Source of the DNA: Agapanthus africanus
Taxonomy: Eukaryota; Streptophyta; Magnoliopsida; Asparagales; Amaryllidaceae
Direction: 5' to 3'
Assembly (NCBI GenBank): GCA_030015575.1
Contig: JASDDO010000001.1
Span: forward strand, 513,975,772-514,039,771
Length of the DNA: 64,000 bases
Shown: one piece after another, positions 22,371 through 34,387 of the stretch
Layout of the letters: each line of letters starts with the position of its first letter
How positions within the stretch are numbered: position 1 is the stretch's first letter
The notes under the pieces: generated by a model
Seen by the model: the letters and a program-made list of their open reading frames with translations, nothing else
Database searches by the model: none
What the model was told of the DNA's origin: nothing
Program-made: the position numbers and the translations under genes

Positions 22371-24172
22371 AGAGCTACCAGTTTTTAAACAAGTTTCTAC
22401 AACATCTTAGGTTTCTTTTATTTCATTAATCTCATTAATGAAGTCCCATTTTATTATGCTTCGCAAGCATCACATTTGAAACGAAATCTGCAATATAACA
22501 TATATCTCATATATATAATATAAACATTCGTCACAGGAAGTAATATGATCTCATCACAGAACATTGCAGCAGAAGAACATATATGAAATATTGGATATAC
22601 TAGGACGTCCGTGTTTTCAATACAAGCCTCTATAAAACACGGATTCCACGGTCGCAATGAATAGCCAAACCCACATCCCTAGACCCCTACGAGAGCGGCA
22701 AGCAACACTGCCAATTCTAGGGTTAGGAGACCCGGTCTCGACTCCTCGAGATGGTCTCCCACTGGACCCTAGAACCCGGTTACTTGTGCTCCCCGCCTTG
22801 GGTCTACCTAATGCGGAAAAGAAAATAATATACAACGATGACATCTTCCGCTACCTGGAAGTGCCCCAATAAAAGAATATTACATACAAATGAATTTTAC
22901 ATGAATGAAAAAGGAAAAACCCTCATCTCACATAAAACCCCCGGCTATTCAAAAGCGACGATCCAATACAACATATCACAGCAACACATAATATCTCATA
23001 TCATCAACGTAAGCAAGTATGCATATCCCGATTGTCGTTGATGTATAGCAACGAAGCCGGCGATACACCACATACTACGCTTACGGTCACATAAAAGAAA
23101 GTGTAAAACTACAACAGTTGGAATCCACAACTTCTTTAGACATCGCATGCCTAAACAAATGAATTCCTTAGACATCACATGCCTAACAATTATAAACCCC
23201 GCATTTTAGTCTCATTATCGAAAACACTTTTCAATATCAAGTCGGGGAATTCAACTAGATTCCCGACGTCCTGATCGAATACTCGTCGCAAACTTTAGTA
23301 GACGGCTGCACCCCCAGATGCCGTCGACGAAGTGCACTAAGGCGGAACACCGCTGCCGCGAGCACCCGAATGGATGCTTTCGGCGACGGGGTTCTCCTAC
23401 AGTCACTTGGTCGGGGCTATGGGGCGTAGCTGTCTATTAAGTTTATCCGGCGAGTATCCGCGTACGCTACGTGATTGCGATGGACTTTTGATCACATCAA
23501 AATTCCGTGGCAACCGATCATCTGAGACTAAACTGCTATGTTTATAATATTCAAATTAGTTATCTCATAACTACCTGTGGATTCCAAATATTGTATCACA
23601 TTCCAGATAAATAGACAATGTTAAACTTTCCGATCGAATAATCAAACACCCAAGTTTTCCCCAATATATCTCAACAATTGAAATCAGTTTAAAAACATCC
23701 ATCACATGCCACAGTACCAATGGTCCAGCCGTAGAAGGGTCAAGCCAACGCCTCACATGTGGCACGCCGTACTGCCCCAAACCCTAAGGTTCAAAAGGCA
23801 GTTCAAGACGGTCACATAATCGAGTTAAGGTTTGTTGTCTTCTAGAGGGTCCACCGTGTTACTTGCATGACTTAGAACGTTCTTAAACATGAGGAAAAAT
23901 TCAACTTTTGACAAATTTTCCGACAGGGGAAAAAGTGAGTTATTGATATCCGTTCGAACTTTTTAACAGTTTCTAAAAATTATCCGGACAAACTAAACAA
24001 AGTTCAATTATCCGATCGAATCAACGATTCCCCAATACAACCCTTGAAAACTCAACACTTGAGTGGAATTAAAATATTCCTAGAAAAAATTAACAAGAAA
24101 GGGCCTAAACATAATTACATGAAATTTCAGGGACTAAGTCCAAATTTTGGCCGCGGACCCGCCGCAAAACCC

Positions 24173-24262
24173 ATGCTTGCTTCTTGTCCATGCTTACGAA
24201 CACACCTGAAGCAGAAGCAACAACTTGCTTCTTGTCCTTGGCTTTGAATGCCACACAATCAT
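24173..24262 (-). pseudogene. inverted fragment of copia gag
   Basis: Read on the minus strand this encodes residues that follow the zinc knuckle in copia-D gag (compare CVAFKAKDKKQVVAS with CKAWNAKNQERKQAVAS). It is the piece missing from copia-A after 16407, but reversed. A 14-bp word, CTTGCTTCTTGTCC, occurs twice in it (24176 and 24224). It lies between the broken end of copia-E and resumed copia-A, so it looks like a repair product. Confidence 0.7.
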
Positions 24263-25389
24263 GGGTACATTTTGGTGTTATACAGCTGTTTTTGTATTCT
24301 CAGTATGCTGTGTAATATTATATCAGTATCTTTGTTATCTAATGAAGGATATAATTTTGCGCTTGAATAAAATGTCATGAACATTCTCCTAAATCAAGAA
24401 CTGATTGGGTTTGACACACTGGAAAACGGCATATACATACTTAATCAAATTCAAATTTTCAATATTCAAAACACGCTTAAAAAAAGGCTCCAGATTCAAA
24501 TCAAGCCTTTTTATGGCATTGTAGACTTGGTCATATAAACGAAACAAGGTTGACTAAGTTACATATAGATGGATATTTAGATCCGTTTGAATATTCATCA
24601 TATGCAACTTGTCAATCATGTATCAAAGGAAAAATGACAAAATCTCCATTCGTCGGACACGGAGAAAGAGCCACAGAACTCTTGGGACTAATACACAGTG
24701 ATGTATGTGGTCCAATGTCTACGCATGCACGAAGCGGTCACTCCTACTTTATCATTTTTTCTGATGACTTCTCTAGGTATGGACATGTATTCTTAATGAA
24801 ACATAAATCCGAGACCTTTGAGAAGTTTAAGGAGTATAAAAATGAAGTAGAAAAACAAACTGGTAAAAGCATCAAGACACTTCGATCTGATCGAGATGGA
24901 GAATACTTAAGTACCAGTTTCCTTGAATGCTTAAAAGAGAATGGAATTCTCTCTCAGCTTACTCCGCCTTATACACCTCAGCATAATGGTGTATCAGAAA
25001 GGAGGAATCGCACGCTAATGGACATGGTGCGTTCAATGAGGAGTAGTGCTGAGTTGCCACTTTCCTTCTGGGGGTTTACGCTAGAAACAGCAGCATACCT
25101 ATTGAATAGAGTTCCGACTAAGTCTGTGCCTACCACTCCATATGAAATGTGGAGCGGGAAGAGACCATATCTCAAGTATATCAAGATATGGGGGTGTCCG
25201 GCATATGTTAAAAAGCATAATTCGGACAAGCTCGAGGCACGATCAGTTTTATGCAAGTTTGTAGGATACCCCAAGCATTCAAGGGGATATATGGTCTACC
25301 ACACTGAAGAACAAAAGGTGTTTGTCGCTCGCCACATTGTCTTCTTAGAGAGCGAATTTCTTGCAAAGAAATTAGTGGGAGCGTGGTAG
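24263..25389 (+). pseudogene. copia-A pre-integrase and integrase
   Basis: Copia-A resumes within the protease-to-integrase region (24263-24549, stops at about 24537 and 24550). From 24550 a 279-residue frame covers the HHCC-type finger end (CQSCIKGKM) and the integrase core. The D,D,E residues are visible in HSDVCG, LRSDRDGEY and NGVSERRNR. The C-terminal GKRPYLKYIKIWGCPAYVK segment follows. It ends at TAG 25387. The GGEY usually seen after the second Asp is DGEY here. Against copia-D the identity is high, so the loss of function is mostly by nonsense codons. Confidence 0.88.
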
Positions 25390-27146
25390 AGCTGGAAGAA
25401 ATTCCAGAACCTCAAACTGCTGCCGAGGACTTAGTAGAACCTTAGGTTTCAATAGAACCCGATGAACCAACGCTACTCCGCAGATCTAGTAGGCTTTCTC
25501 ATCCACCTAAAAGATAATATGGGTTTCTTCTAGATGGGGATCGAGAGGATTGCATCATCGATGATGATGAGCCTACTAGTTTTCAGCAGGCTATCACAAG
25601 TATAGACTCGGTGAAGTGGCTGGATGCTATGAGATCTGAAATGGAATCCATGTACACCAATAAAGTATGGACTTTAGAAGTTGCTCCTCCTGGGGTGAAA
25701 CCAGTTGGATGCAAATGGGTCTTCAAAAAGAAGATTGGTGCATTTGGACAAGTGGAAACCTACAAAGCTAGACTCGTTGCAAAAGGTTTTCGTCAAATAA
25801 CAGGATTGGACTATGATGAAACCTTTTCACCTGTAGCTATGCTTAAATCCATTCGGATCCTGCTTGCGATTGCTGCCTTCCATGACTATGAAATCTGGCA
25901 GATGGACGTAAAAACAGCTTTTCTAAATGGACATTTAGAAGAAAGTGTTTACATGGATCAACCAGAAGGTTTCTTAGAAAGTGGGAGCAGCGGAAGAGTG
26001 TGCAGGTTGCTTAAATCCATTTATGGATTAAAGCAAGCGTCGTGGAGTTGGAACATCTGCTTTGATGAGACATTAAAAGAATTTGACTTTATCAAAAATG
26101 TAGATGAGCCATGTATTTATAGGAAGATTGTAGAAGGAGCAGCAGTCTTCCTCGTTTTGTACGTCGACGGCATACTACTGATATGGAATGATGTCCCTAT
26201 GCTACAATCAGTAAAGCTCTTCTTGTCACAGAAATTCTCCATGAAAGACTTGGGAGTTGCATCATATATTCTGGGCATTAAGATCTATCATGATAGACCC
26301 AATAGAATGTTAGGACTTTCACAGTCCAGGTTTATTGAGACTATACTAAAGAGATTTAGTATGGAAGATTCCAAGCGCGGTAATTTACCCGCTTGTCACT
26401 GGATCACCCTCTCCAAAGAGATGTCTCCAAAGACTGATGAAGAGAGGGCTCACATGGGCATTATAACCTACACTTCGGCAGTAGGATCTATAATGTATGC
26501 GATGTTATGTACCAGACCAGATGTAGCTTACGCATTTAGTGTGGTAAGCAGGTATCAATCTGACCCAGGTGAGAAACATTGGATAGCGGAAAAGAACATT
26601 CTCAAGTACCTAAGATGGACTAAGGAGATGTTCTTGGTTTACGGTAATGGGGACCTCCAAGTCGAGGCTTTTACCGACTCCGTCTTCCAAAGTGACAAAG
26701 ATGACTCTAAATCCATTTCAGGTTTTGTGTTTACCCTCAATAGAGGGGCGGTATGTTGGAGGAGTTCCAAACAGGATACCGTCGCAGACTCAACTATGGA
26801 AGCTAAGTATAAAACTGCTAGCGAAGCCGCAAAAGAGGCTGTCTGGATGAGAAAGTTCATCTCTGAACTTCAGGTGGTTCCGTCCATTGCCAATCCAATA
26901 CCTTTGTATTGTGATAACAATGGGGCTGTAGCATTAGCGAAGGAACCAAGGTCCAATCAGAAATCCAGGCATATCTTAAAGCGGTTTCACCTGATCAGGG
27001 AGATCGTGGATCGTCGGGAGATCGAGGTACGGAGAGTGGACACAAAAGACAACACGGCAGATCCATTCACCAAGGCCATCCCTCAAGTCCAGTTCGAGAG
27101 GTTGTTTGAGATGTTGGGCATGCGGTACGCCAGCAATTGGATCTAG
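25390..27146 (+). pseudogene. copia-A reverse transcriptase-RNase H
   Basis: After an interrupted linker (stops at 25444 and 25516) an open frame of 511 residues starts at 25611. It has the RT N-terminus (WTLEVAPPGVKPVGCKWVFK), GLDYDETFSPVAMLKSIR, QMDVKTAFLNG and IYGLKQASWSW, then the active site as YVDG where YVDD is expected. RNase H follows (AFTDSVFQSDKDD, EAKY where EAEY is usual, YCDNNGA) and the C-terminal HLIREIVDRREIEVRRV. Two catalytic-site changes (Asp to Gly in RT, Glu to Lys in RNase H) mean it is inactive even though the frame is open. The stop at 27146 is the natural end. Confidence 0.92.
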
Positions 27147-27186
27147 TGCAGACAGTGGGTACTCAATGCGCCAATTATAGGCTTTA

Positions 27187-27201
27187 GTGCAAGTGGAAGA
27201 T
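27187..27201 (+). other. polypurine tract, copia-A
   Basis: GTGCAAGTGGAAGAT directly before the 3' LTR; the sister element D has GTGCAAGTGGGAGAT at the same place. Confidence 0.85.
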
Positions 27202-29098
27202 TGTTGGATATATATGCCCTAGAGGCCTTCATTGTATAGGATGCTAGGGATATGTATGTATATGACAATCTTGCTTGATATGATAGTACGCTATTTGGTT
27301 TGTCTTTATCTTAACATATGATATATTTTACTTTTTATTTATATATACATGTTGATAAAGCCCATAGGGTGTTTGCCTGACTACCGGCGATGTGATGGCA
27401 GTCATACTTGTAGGAGCTGGATAGTCAATAGGCACATCCTTAGATGTCCCTGGTCGCAGGAGTATCGAGACTGGGCATCGATACTCCAGAGTAGACTAGT
27501 GTATACATATCTAGACCCTGAGGAGGGGCGATGGATTGGTCCTGCAGCCATTGGTGATGTGCACCTAAGATTGTATACAGATGCTCACTGGGTGTGAGTA
27601 CACCGGACAGGACTCGCCGAGGACTGACTGGATGGTATTATACCTAACGTCAGATAGCAGTTCTCAGATGACATGTGTGCAGATATTCCGTTGACTTAAG
27701 GTCGTCATTTGTCTCGTGTGAGTTCCCACTGTGCTTTGATTACTACCCTACCACGGTTCAAAGGAGTCGTGCAAACAGGTTTTAGTTGGGCACAGTCCCG
27801 AGCCACGTGGAGGCAGTGAGCGACTGTTAGGGATTCGCCTTTCCCGGTATAGGGAGTTGATATCGCACGGTGATCGGTTGGTCATTACCATAAGTCCCTG
27901 GCCAGGGCTGATTGATAATTACTGATGGACTGATTAGTAGATTCTCGGATGGTCTTGAGCCAAACCGGCACAACTTGTACGGTTATTAGGGGTCTGACGT
28001 TAACCAGCCCCCTAGACCATACATGCGATACTCTTAGACGAACAGACCGTACTGCGCGGATATTGTCACGGACAGGCTCAATAGGAGTTCGGATGGGTTT
28101 CCTCGTCGGCCTTCTTATCGACATCTACCTGGGGACCGTTATGTACAGCTAGTGCCGCTTGCGGTCTGTGGTTAAACCCACTGCCAGCGTAGTAGTCGAG
28201 TTTTTAGAGTCTCACATAGAGATTTCCCTACCCCAGGAGAAACGATATAGAGGTCGTACGGTTTTACGACAAGGGTTCGGACGCATACGTGTGTTTACAC
28301 ACGTACGACGTTCGGACAGTTTTTACTAGCCGGCTTTGGTTTAAGCCAGATTCTAGTATTAGGTTATTGGATTTATACAGTCTAAAGTTTTTCCATGTTT
28401 TCGCGGATAGGAGGGGCGTTCTCGTAATTTTACAGGAAGCTTCTAGAAGCATGGTGCCTTGAGGGTTTAGGTGGCATTATCATTAATTGCAATTGTGACT
28501 CGTTATGTGTGATTCATTATATCATTAATGTATCATTAAATACTTAATGACTCATATAGTGAATCACTCATATTGAATTAATGTAGCATGATGAATAATC
28601 ACAATTATTCATTTATTTAATTATACATTATGCTTCATATATTCAAGTGAGAAACAATTCTTTTTTCATTATCATGTTCACCTTCTCTCTCCTCAAGCTC
28701 ACTCTCTCTTCAAACCCTAATCCTACCACTCATGAGTTGAGATCAAGGATTAGAATAAACTAATTAACCCATAACCTAAATCTATATCATCTAAGTTCCT
28801 TTGATTAGCAACTAGAGAAACTTAGTTACCTCAAGCATAGAGGTGAAGCTTGGATTAGGGTTCTCGGGTGGATCATCTATCACGCAAAGGAGGCCGAGGA
28901 GGACGTAGAGATCAAAAAGACGAAGGACACGATTCACCAGGTATAATCTCTTTTCATAGTAGCTAAGAACTTCTATGGTTGTTGTTAATTATCGTTTAGT
29001 AAAGATCTTCGGTTAGTCGATGTTTACTTAAAAGAACAAGATTGTTTTTCATATTTCCGCCTCACCCCAACTCGTGGGGTGTTGTACATCGACTTACA
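27202..29098 (+). repeat. copia-A 3' LTR
   Basis: Starts TGTTGGAT and ends GACTTACA. Partner of 11653-13547. Confidence 0.95.
28436..28448. promoter_or_regulatory. three-unit heat-shock element, copia-A 3' LTR
   Basis: GAA-gc-TTC-ta-GAA, unchanged from the 5' LTR. Confidence 0.85.
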
Positions 29099-29103
29099 GT
29101 TTT
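29099..29103 (+). other. target site duplication of copia-A (right)
   Basis: GTTTT, identical to 11648-11652. Confidence 0.92.
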
Positions 29104-29552
29104 GAATTATGTGTTTTGTTGCCTTGGTTGATATTTTGTGCACATCCGTTACACTTGGGTTTTTTTTGTACACAAATGATTTCATTTTCATGCATCGCAT
29201 GTAGTATCATAGCTAGTGTGGTTAACATGGCAGGTATTGGAGTTCTAGTTATCTGAGTTTCACACTTTCATTCCATTTGCATATATATTCCATCATGATA
29301 TTTCGGGAGTTCGAGTGTCGATAATTGGCACATGATTTTGATGATGTTTATCGATAAGGATTTCATATTGTGCGTGATCCATTAGGATGTGCTTGTTTTT
29401 ACTTATACTATATGTATTTCGTTACTACACACTATGTTGTAATTTTAGCTTTTATGGGACTTCAAAGCCCCATTGATTTGGTTTAATAAAATGTTTTTTA
29501 AGGTCTGGGTTAAATTTAAATTCGAGGACCGAATTTATTTAAAGGGGAATAT
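29104..29552 (+). other. G1 internal non-coding tail and polypurine tract
   Basis: AT-rich, no sustained ORF. It ends with GAGGACCGAATTTATTTAAAG-type sequence leading into the purine tract at 29538-29552, the usual end of plant gypsy internal regions. Confidence 0.75.
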
Positions 29553-32010
29553 TGTAACATTTCAGAAAATAGTAAATATTATTTTGGAATTTAAATAATA
29601 ATATAATATGTTTTATTAAAATAATACCAATTTTGGGATTGGGTTATCATAATTTGGTAAAATTTATATTTTCCCTTTCTAATTAAAACTTATTTTAATT
29701 TTATAGCAAGCTTGAATTTTCTTAATGAGATATTAGGGACTCTTATTTAATGTCTTGGACATGGCTACCATTCTAAAATGATTAGGGTTTTTATTTTCAA
29801 AAAAATTTAAATGCATGGCATAGTTACATATTATTTAAAATGTGTGAGAGAGAGAGACATGGACACACACCTATGCCCATGCCCATACCTCCTTATTTAT
29901 TTCCTCTCATACTCTCATCTCTAACTCATTCTAATTTCTCATTCTCTCACAAACTCTTTCAATATCCATGGCTTTCACCCTCATTCATTCTTAAATCCCT
30001 ACTTCAAACCAAAACACTCCCCCTCACTCTTCATGATATGAAAGCTCAAGCTTAATCAAGTTAAAACCTTCATCAACTCTTCAAGTGGTGCCTACAAGCT
30101 TGGACTTCTCTTTCAACTTCATCTTCTAAGGTAAAATATCATTTTTTTTCTTTTAAGTTTAGAGTTTACTTGTCATGAAAATTGTATCCTTGCATAAAAA
30201 TCATGTTTGAATGGTTTTACATGTAACACTAAAAAAGAGTTGATGATTTCTTGTAGCAGTAAGGTGTTAGCAAAGTTTTCTTGATGATACAATATATTTT
30301 ACTAGAGGGTATTTGATGCAAGAATTATTGATTTGCAAAGTGTTACAATTTCAAAATATGAGTTCAGATTTTCAAATTTTGGGTTTCTATGAAGTTTTAA
30401 TGTTTAAATCATTTCTGGGATGTATTAGGGTCTTTGCAAAATAAACAAACTATTATATTGACCTAGTTAGACCACCAGAAGACCACACAAGAAGTAGGAG
30501 ACCCTAATTCCAAAATTGGGCCATGCAGGTATGTTACTGTACCACTTTTGGTCGGCCAAACCATGAAGTTTTGTTCTGGAGTTTTTAGAGAAACTTTTAC
30601 ACACTTATATTGAGCCTCTGTGATACTTTGTTTTCCTCCAGATGCCCTAAGGAAAAATATGGGAGTACTTTAGTTGGGTTTTGACAATATTATAAAGTTT
30701 TTAAACTTGATAATCCGTATTCTGAAGTCTTAATGCGGTCTTTTGTATTAGAACAACGAGTCCGGGGTTAATTCTTGGTAGTCAGCACATAAATGGCTCA
30801 CTTTGGTCCTAGTTTCTAACCTATGGACGTTCACTCGTTACATCGATGTCGATACGGATTCTTATGTGTGTTATGTGATTATTTTTATGTTAGATTCAAT
30901 TTTGGAGACCTTCAAAGCGGCGACGAAGTGCGAGACGGTCATTAGATACAACTAGAGAACTGTTAGTGGATTATATCCACGAGTGGGGAATCGGGTGGAA
31001 GACGTATAGCACCCCCGTGAAACATATTGATTATCATATCATTGAATGTGATTAGGATGCATGCCACGTATGTTTAGACTTGTTCTCTATTTAAAAAATT
31101 CATTAGCATCGCTTAATGAGCTTATTGTTGATACACTTGGTAAAACGCTAGCACAAATACTAAAGACTGCCATGTTGCACGATCACAGACTCGCATGTAC
31201 ACTACACATCATTAGTACCGCCGGTCATATAGAACATGCCATATTTTTGTATCGTAGTAAGATCGATGTTATAGTAGGATGATATTATATACAATTCATA
31301 TTAGGTGCGCGTACGAGACTTAAAGTTCGAACTGATTGTTGGGTGAGTACGTGAGTGGAGGTCCGTACTAGTCATCGTGCGTGTACGTGACACGGGTGTC
31401 TTTACCGATTGTTGAGCGGGTACGTCAACGATATGTCCACACCGGTGCTTTGTTTGTACATGACTAGATGTACGTTCTGTTGATATTCCATTGCTGTTTG
31501 TGTACACAGACTTGATGGCTGTACCAGTTATGCTATGTGTTTTAGTACAAAGATTAGATATCCGTACCGATTATTATTATGATATGATATAATGGAATAT
31601 GTTATAGTTATCGTACGAGGCGAGATTCCGTACGGGATGATATGATGAGGATAGATGATGATTAGCCCGGTATGGCCCTATTTTTACTTGACTCGCAGAA
31701 TCTTACTATTTCACCCGATTGGGAGATTATGCAGATATGACGGTATTACCCACTTTCTTAAAACAACGATTTGTTTCATATTTTAAAAGTAATAATGAAA
31801 GGATGTGCTACTTGGATTTCAAAAGGGGTAAATATATATATATATATTTTAAAAATATTGTAGCCTTCTTATTTTCAAACAACGTTTCGTTATACTTTAA
31901 AAACATATAAATGAGAATATTCGAAGTAATTACCTATTTATTGTTTGCTTACGCTACGCCTACGTTTATGTTTATCGCTCAAGTGTTATTTATCTTATTA
32001 ATTATACTAC
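29553..32010 (+). repeat. G1 3' LTR (5' part)
   Basis: Starts TGTAACATTTCAG. From 31190 it aligns with 7329 onward in the 5' LTR. It is broken at 32010 by K1; the rest should lie beyond the right edge of the window. A CT-rich, TATA-like zone (29880-30010) and a GT donor-like site at 30130 suggest a transcript start in this part, but that is weak. Confidence 0.85.
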
Positions 32011-32059
32011 TGTTTTCCCAATATTTAACCTAATAAAAGAACAAACCTCTGTTGAATCT

Positions 32060-33700
32060 AATGAGGCAGCGCCTCACGTGCCCTCCACGAGGGCGCCATC
32101 TCCAGATCCAATCTTATAGGATTAAATCCTATGGTGGCACCTCACGTGCTCCTCACGAGGGCGCCAATATGCAAAGCACAGAAGAGTTCTTTGCATAAGA
32201 GTTAAACTCTTAGATTGCGCCGCACATGCTCCTCACACGGGCGCCAATGTGCAAAGCACATAAATACTCATTATAAGAATTAAATTCTTAAGTAGCGCCT
32301 ACGTGCATAACACATGAGCGCCAGCACCCAGATAGAATTAAAATTCTGCAATACTCCCTGTTAAACAGAGCCATTGGATCAAAAATCCAATGGAGATGAT
32401 AAATCATCAAAATATAGAATCAAATTCTATTAGGAGAAAATATCTCCCAAATCTTTCTAAATAAGAAAGATACTCTCGGTTGGATCAATGATCCAATAAT
32501 AAAATAAAATTCTATTCTTTAGGAATATATTCTCTCAATTTTTCTAAACAAAAAAATTGCTCTCTGTAAAACAGAGAACCCTTGGATTAAAAGTCCAATG
32601 GTGATTAAAAAAATACCATTTGACAGAATAAATTCTGTATATGGGAGAATATTTTCCCAATCTTGTTAAAAACCAGAATAACATATTCTGTAAAACAAAA
32701 GTCCTTGGATCAAAGATCCAACGGTGGGTAAAATTCCCCAAATCAATTTTGAGACCAATTAAATCAATTGGAATCTCTCAATGAGAGATTTTCTCAAAAC
32801 TAATTAACAATCTGCCTCCACTATAAAAAAAGACCCAATATTTCAAATCTCAAAGAGAGAGACAGAGAGAGAGAGAGACAAAAAGAGAAAAAAACCCTTC
32901 ATAAGCTTCTGAAAAATACAGAAAGCTTCCAAAAAAACAATAGAGAATTCAATTCTCAAAGAAGAAGAGCTTCTTTCTCTTGATCTGAGATCCACAAGAC
33001 AAGTTGAGAATTTAATTCTCATCAGAAAGATCCTGTTCTTAAGAATCATAGATTCAGAGAAGAACAAATTTAAAGAGAAAGAATATGGAGATCATATCAC
33101 TCCAGGAACTTAGTTTGTTCAAATCGAGAACTTAGTTCTTAAAGAACATGATCCCAGATCCACAAAATAATGATCTTGGTGATCGTTAATGGTCAAAATA
33201 CCATTAACAGAGATTTAAAAACATTAACAAAGATTAAATCTCCATATAGAAGAGACTAGCGCCTCACATGCTTCCCACGTTGATGCCCCTCTTTAACAGC
33301 GCCTCATGTGAAACACACGTGGGTGCCATATAAAAAGTACTTAGCACTTCACATACAGCCAAAACGGCTGAGTGCTTAGCACTCATTGGGAAGCACCCAG
33401 CGCCGTACGTGCTCCTCACGTAGGCGCCACAAAAATAATAAGAGTGCTTAGCACTCCATTAAAAACCAAAACGGCCAAGTTCTTAGCACTGATTGGGCAG
33501 TGCCCAACGCCTCACGTGAAACACACGTGGGTGCCATATAAAAAGTGCTTAGCACTTCATATTTAGTCAAAATAACTAAAAGTGCTCAACATTTATTGGG
33601 CAACGCCCATGACTGAATGCTTCACATGACATGCATGTGAGCGTCAGAGCTCAAATAAGTGCTTAGCACTTTTACATGAAAAGAAAATGGCTAAAAAAAC
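32060..33700. repeat. dense array of short hairpins and paired CACGTG boxes in K1 LTR
   Basis: Two kinds of unit alternate. AT-type hairpins have 5-10 bp arms and 1-5 nt loops, such as AAGAGTTAAACTCTT (32197-32211), TCTCTGTAAAACAGAGA (32561-32577) and CCATTGGAT paired with ATCCAATGG (32371-32393). GC-type units of about 28 bp have outer arms GCGCC/GGCGCC and two inner CACGTG-like boxes, near 32075, 32130, 32218, 32296, 33259, 33298, 33408, 33508 and 33618. Confidence 0.88.
32820..32828 (+). promoter_or_regulatory. TATA box of K1 LTR
   Basis: ACTATAAAAAAAG in a position equivalent to CTATATAAAGG on the minus strand of K2 (58673-58683). Confidence 0.65.
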
Positions 33701-34368
33701 AGAGCCCAAGTAAGCGCATAGCACTTTTGAAAAAAAGGCTAAGTAGATTTAGTCCAAATTGGCTAAGTCTCTGAAATTTTCTTGCAGCTGAGCCCAAACG
33801 CTCTTTTGATGGATCTTAAGTAAAAATGATCCTTGAATTTTTGCTAAGTTGAACTTAGTCTCAAATTAGACTAACGCATCCTTAGTAGGAACAAATTGAG
33901 CCCAAATGCTCACACATTTAAGTTGACCTTAATCTCAAACCAGATTAACGGTCCTTAAATAAACCTAAGCCAAAATCTAAAATATACGGATTTGGACTGA
34001 TCCACGCCCTACGGGCGACGACACAAACTAGTCTCCGTATACAATCCACGGGCAACCAAAACAAATAAAAACACACACGGCACGAAGTGAACTTCCGGAG
34101 CAGGAGAAATTGGTTATCGCAATGCGGTAACGTAATTAACTACAGGGGCTTGCGCCTGTAGGGAAGAGTGTCCCCATAATAAAAAACCCTCATAAAATGA
34201 GGGGATCTGATAAAGTCTACTACAGCGGTCGTGTCTATCCAAAGATATACAATGCCATAAATCAAATTGTTCGGAGAGGTGGACGGATAAATCCAAATTG
34301 CATCTGCCCCAAAAATTCAGGCTAGACGTCCCAACGTCTCGGTCCGTCTTCCGGCGGTGAACAGATTC

Positions 34369-34387
34369 TGGCACCCCTGGTAGGACC
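34369..34387 (+). other. primer binding site, K1
   Basis: TGGCACCCCTGGTAGGACC, five bases after the LTR end. It resembles the TGGCGCCCACCGTGGGGC-type site common in plant Tat elements; the exact tRNA is uncertain. Confidence 0.65.

Larger units (their letters stand above)
16408..24172 (-). mobile_element. copia-E: truncated Ty1/copia element inside copia-A
   Basis: In the minus direction it has a leader (24172-21400), a short gag/protease remnant, decayed pol, a polypurine tract and the 3' LTR (18572-16408). The 5' LTR, primer site and the first ~200 nt of leader are missing at the right end. The left junction is exact against copia-A gag; GGAAG (16403-16407) is the likely target duplication, but its partner is lost. 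Leader tandem repeats group it with copia-B. Confidence 0.85.
21400..24172 (-). other. copia-E untranslated leader
   Basis: It matches the copia-D leader at the gag-proximal stem (21380-21420), the triple motif and the segment around 22660-22870. The middle (22870-24100) has no ORF and little recognisable similarity. The GC box GGCCGCGGACCCGCCGC sits at 24151, then similarity to copia leaders ends abruptly at about 24172. Confidence 0.75.
11653..29098 (+). mobile_element. copia-A: complete-ended Ty1/copia element, nested host of copia-E
   Basis: Two LTRs of 1895 and 1897 bp in direct orientation, a Met-tRNA primer site, a 2-kb leader, gag, integrase, RT-RNase H, a polypurine tract and an exact 5-bp target duplication (GTTTT). 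The LTR start TGTTGGATATATATGCCC resembles BARE/Angela elements. Copia-E interrupts gag at 16407, and the gag C-terminus and protease region were lost at the repaired right junction. Without copia-E and the small inverted fragment it would be about 9.6 kb. Confidence 0.95.
29099..32010 (+). mobile_element. G1: Ty3/gypsy element, 3' portion
   Basis: A non-coding tail of the internal region (29104-29552), the polypurine tract TTTAAAGGGGAATAT just before TGTAACATTTCAG, and the 3' LTR up to the K1 insertion at 32010. There is no trace of pol between the gag stub and the polypurine tract. Confidence 0.82.
32011..34363 (+). repeat. K1 5' LTR
   Basis: Starts TGTTTTCCC and ends GGTGAACA; 2353 bp. 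A TATA box lies at 32820. It is homologous in inverted orientation to 57439-59319. The whole LTR is built from short palindromic units (see the hairpin array). No coding ORF. Confidence 0.85.

Noticed and set aside
32060..33700. CRISPR-like array
   Set aside because: Units are short palindromes without constant spacers, in a plant LTR.
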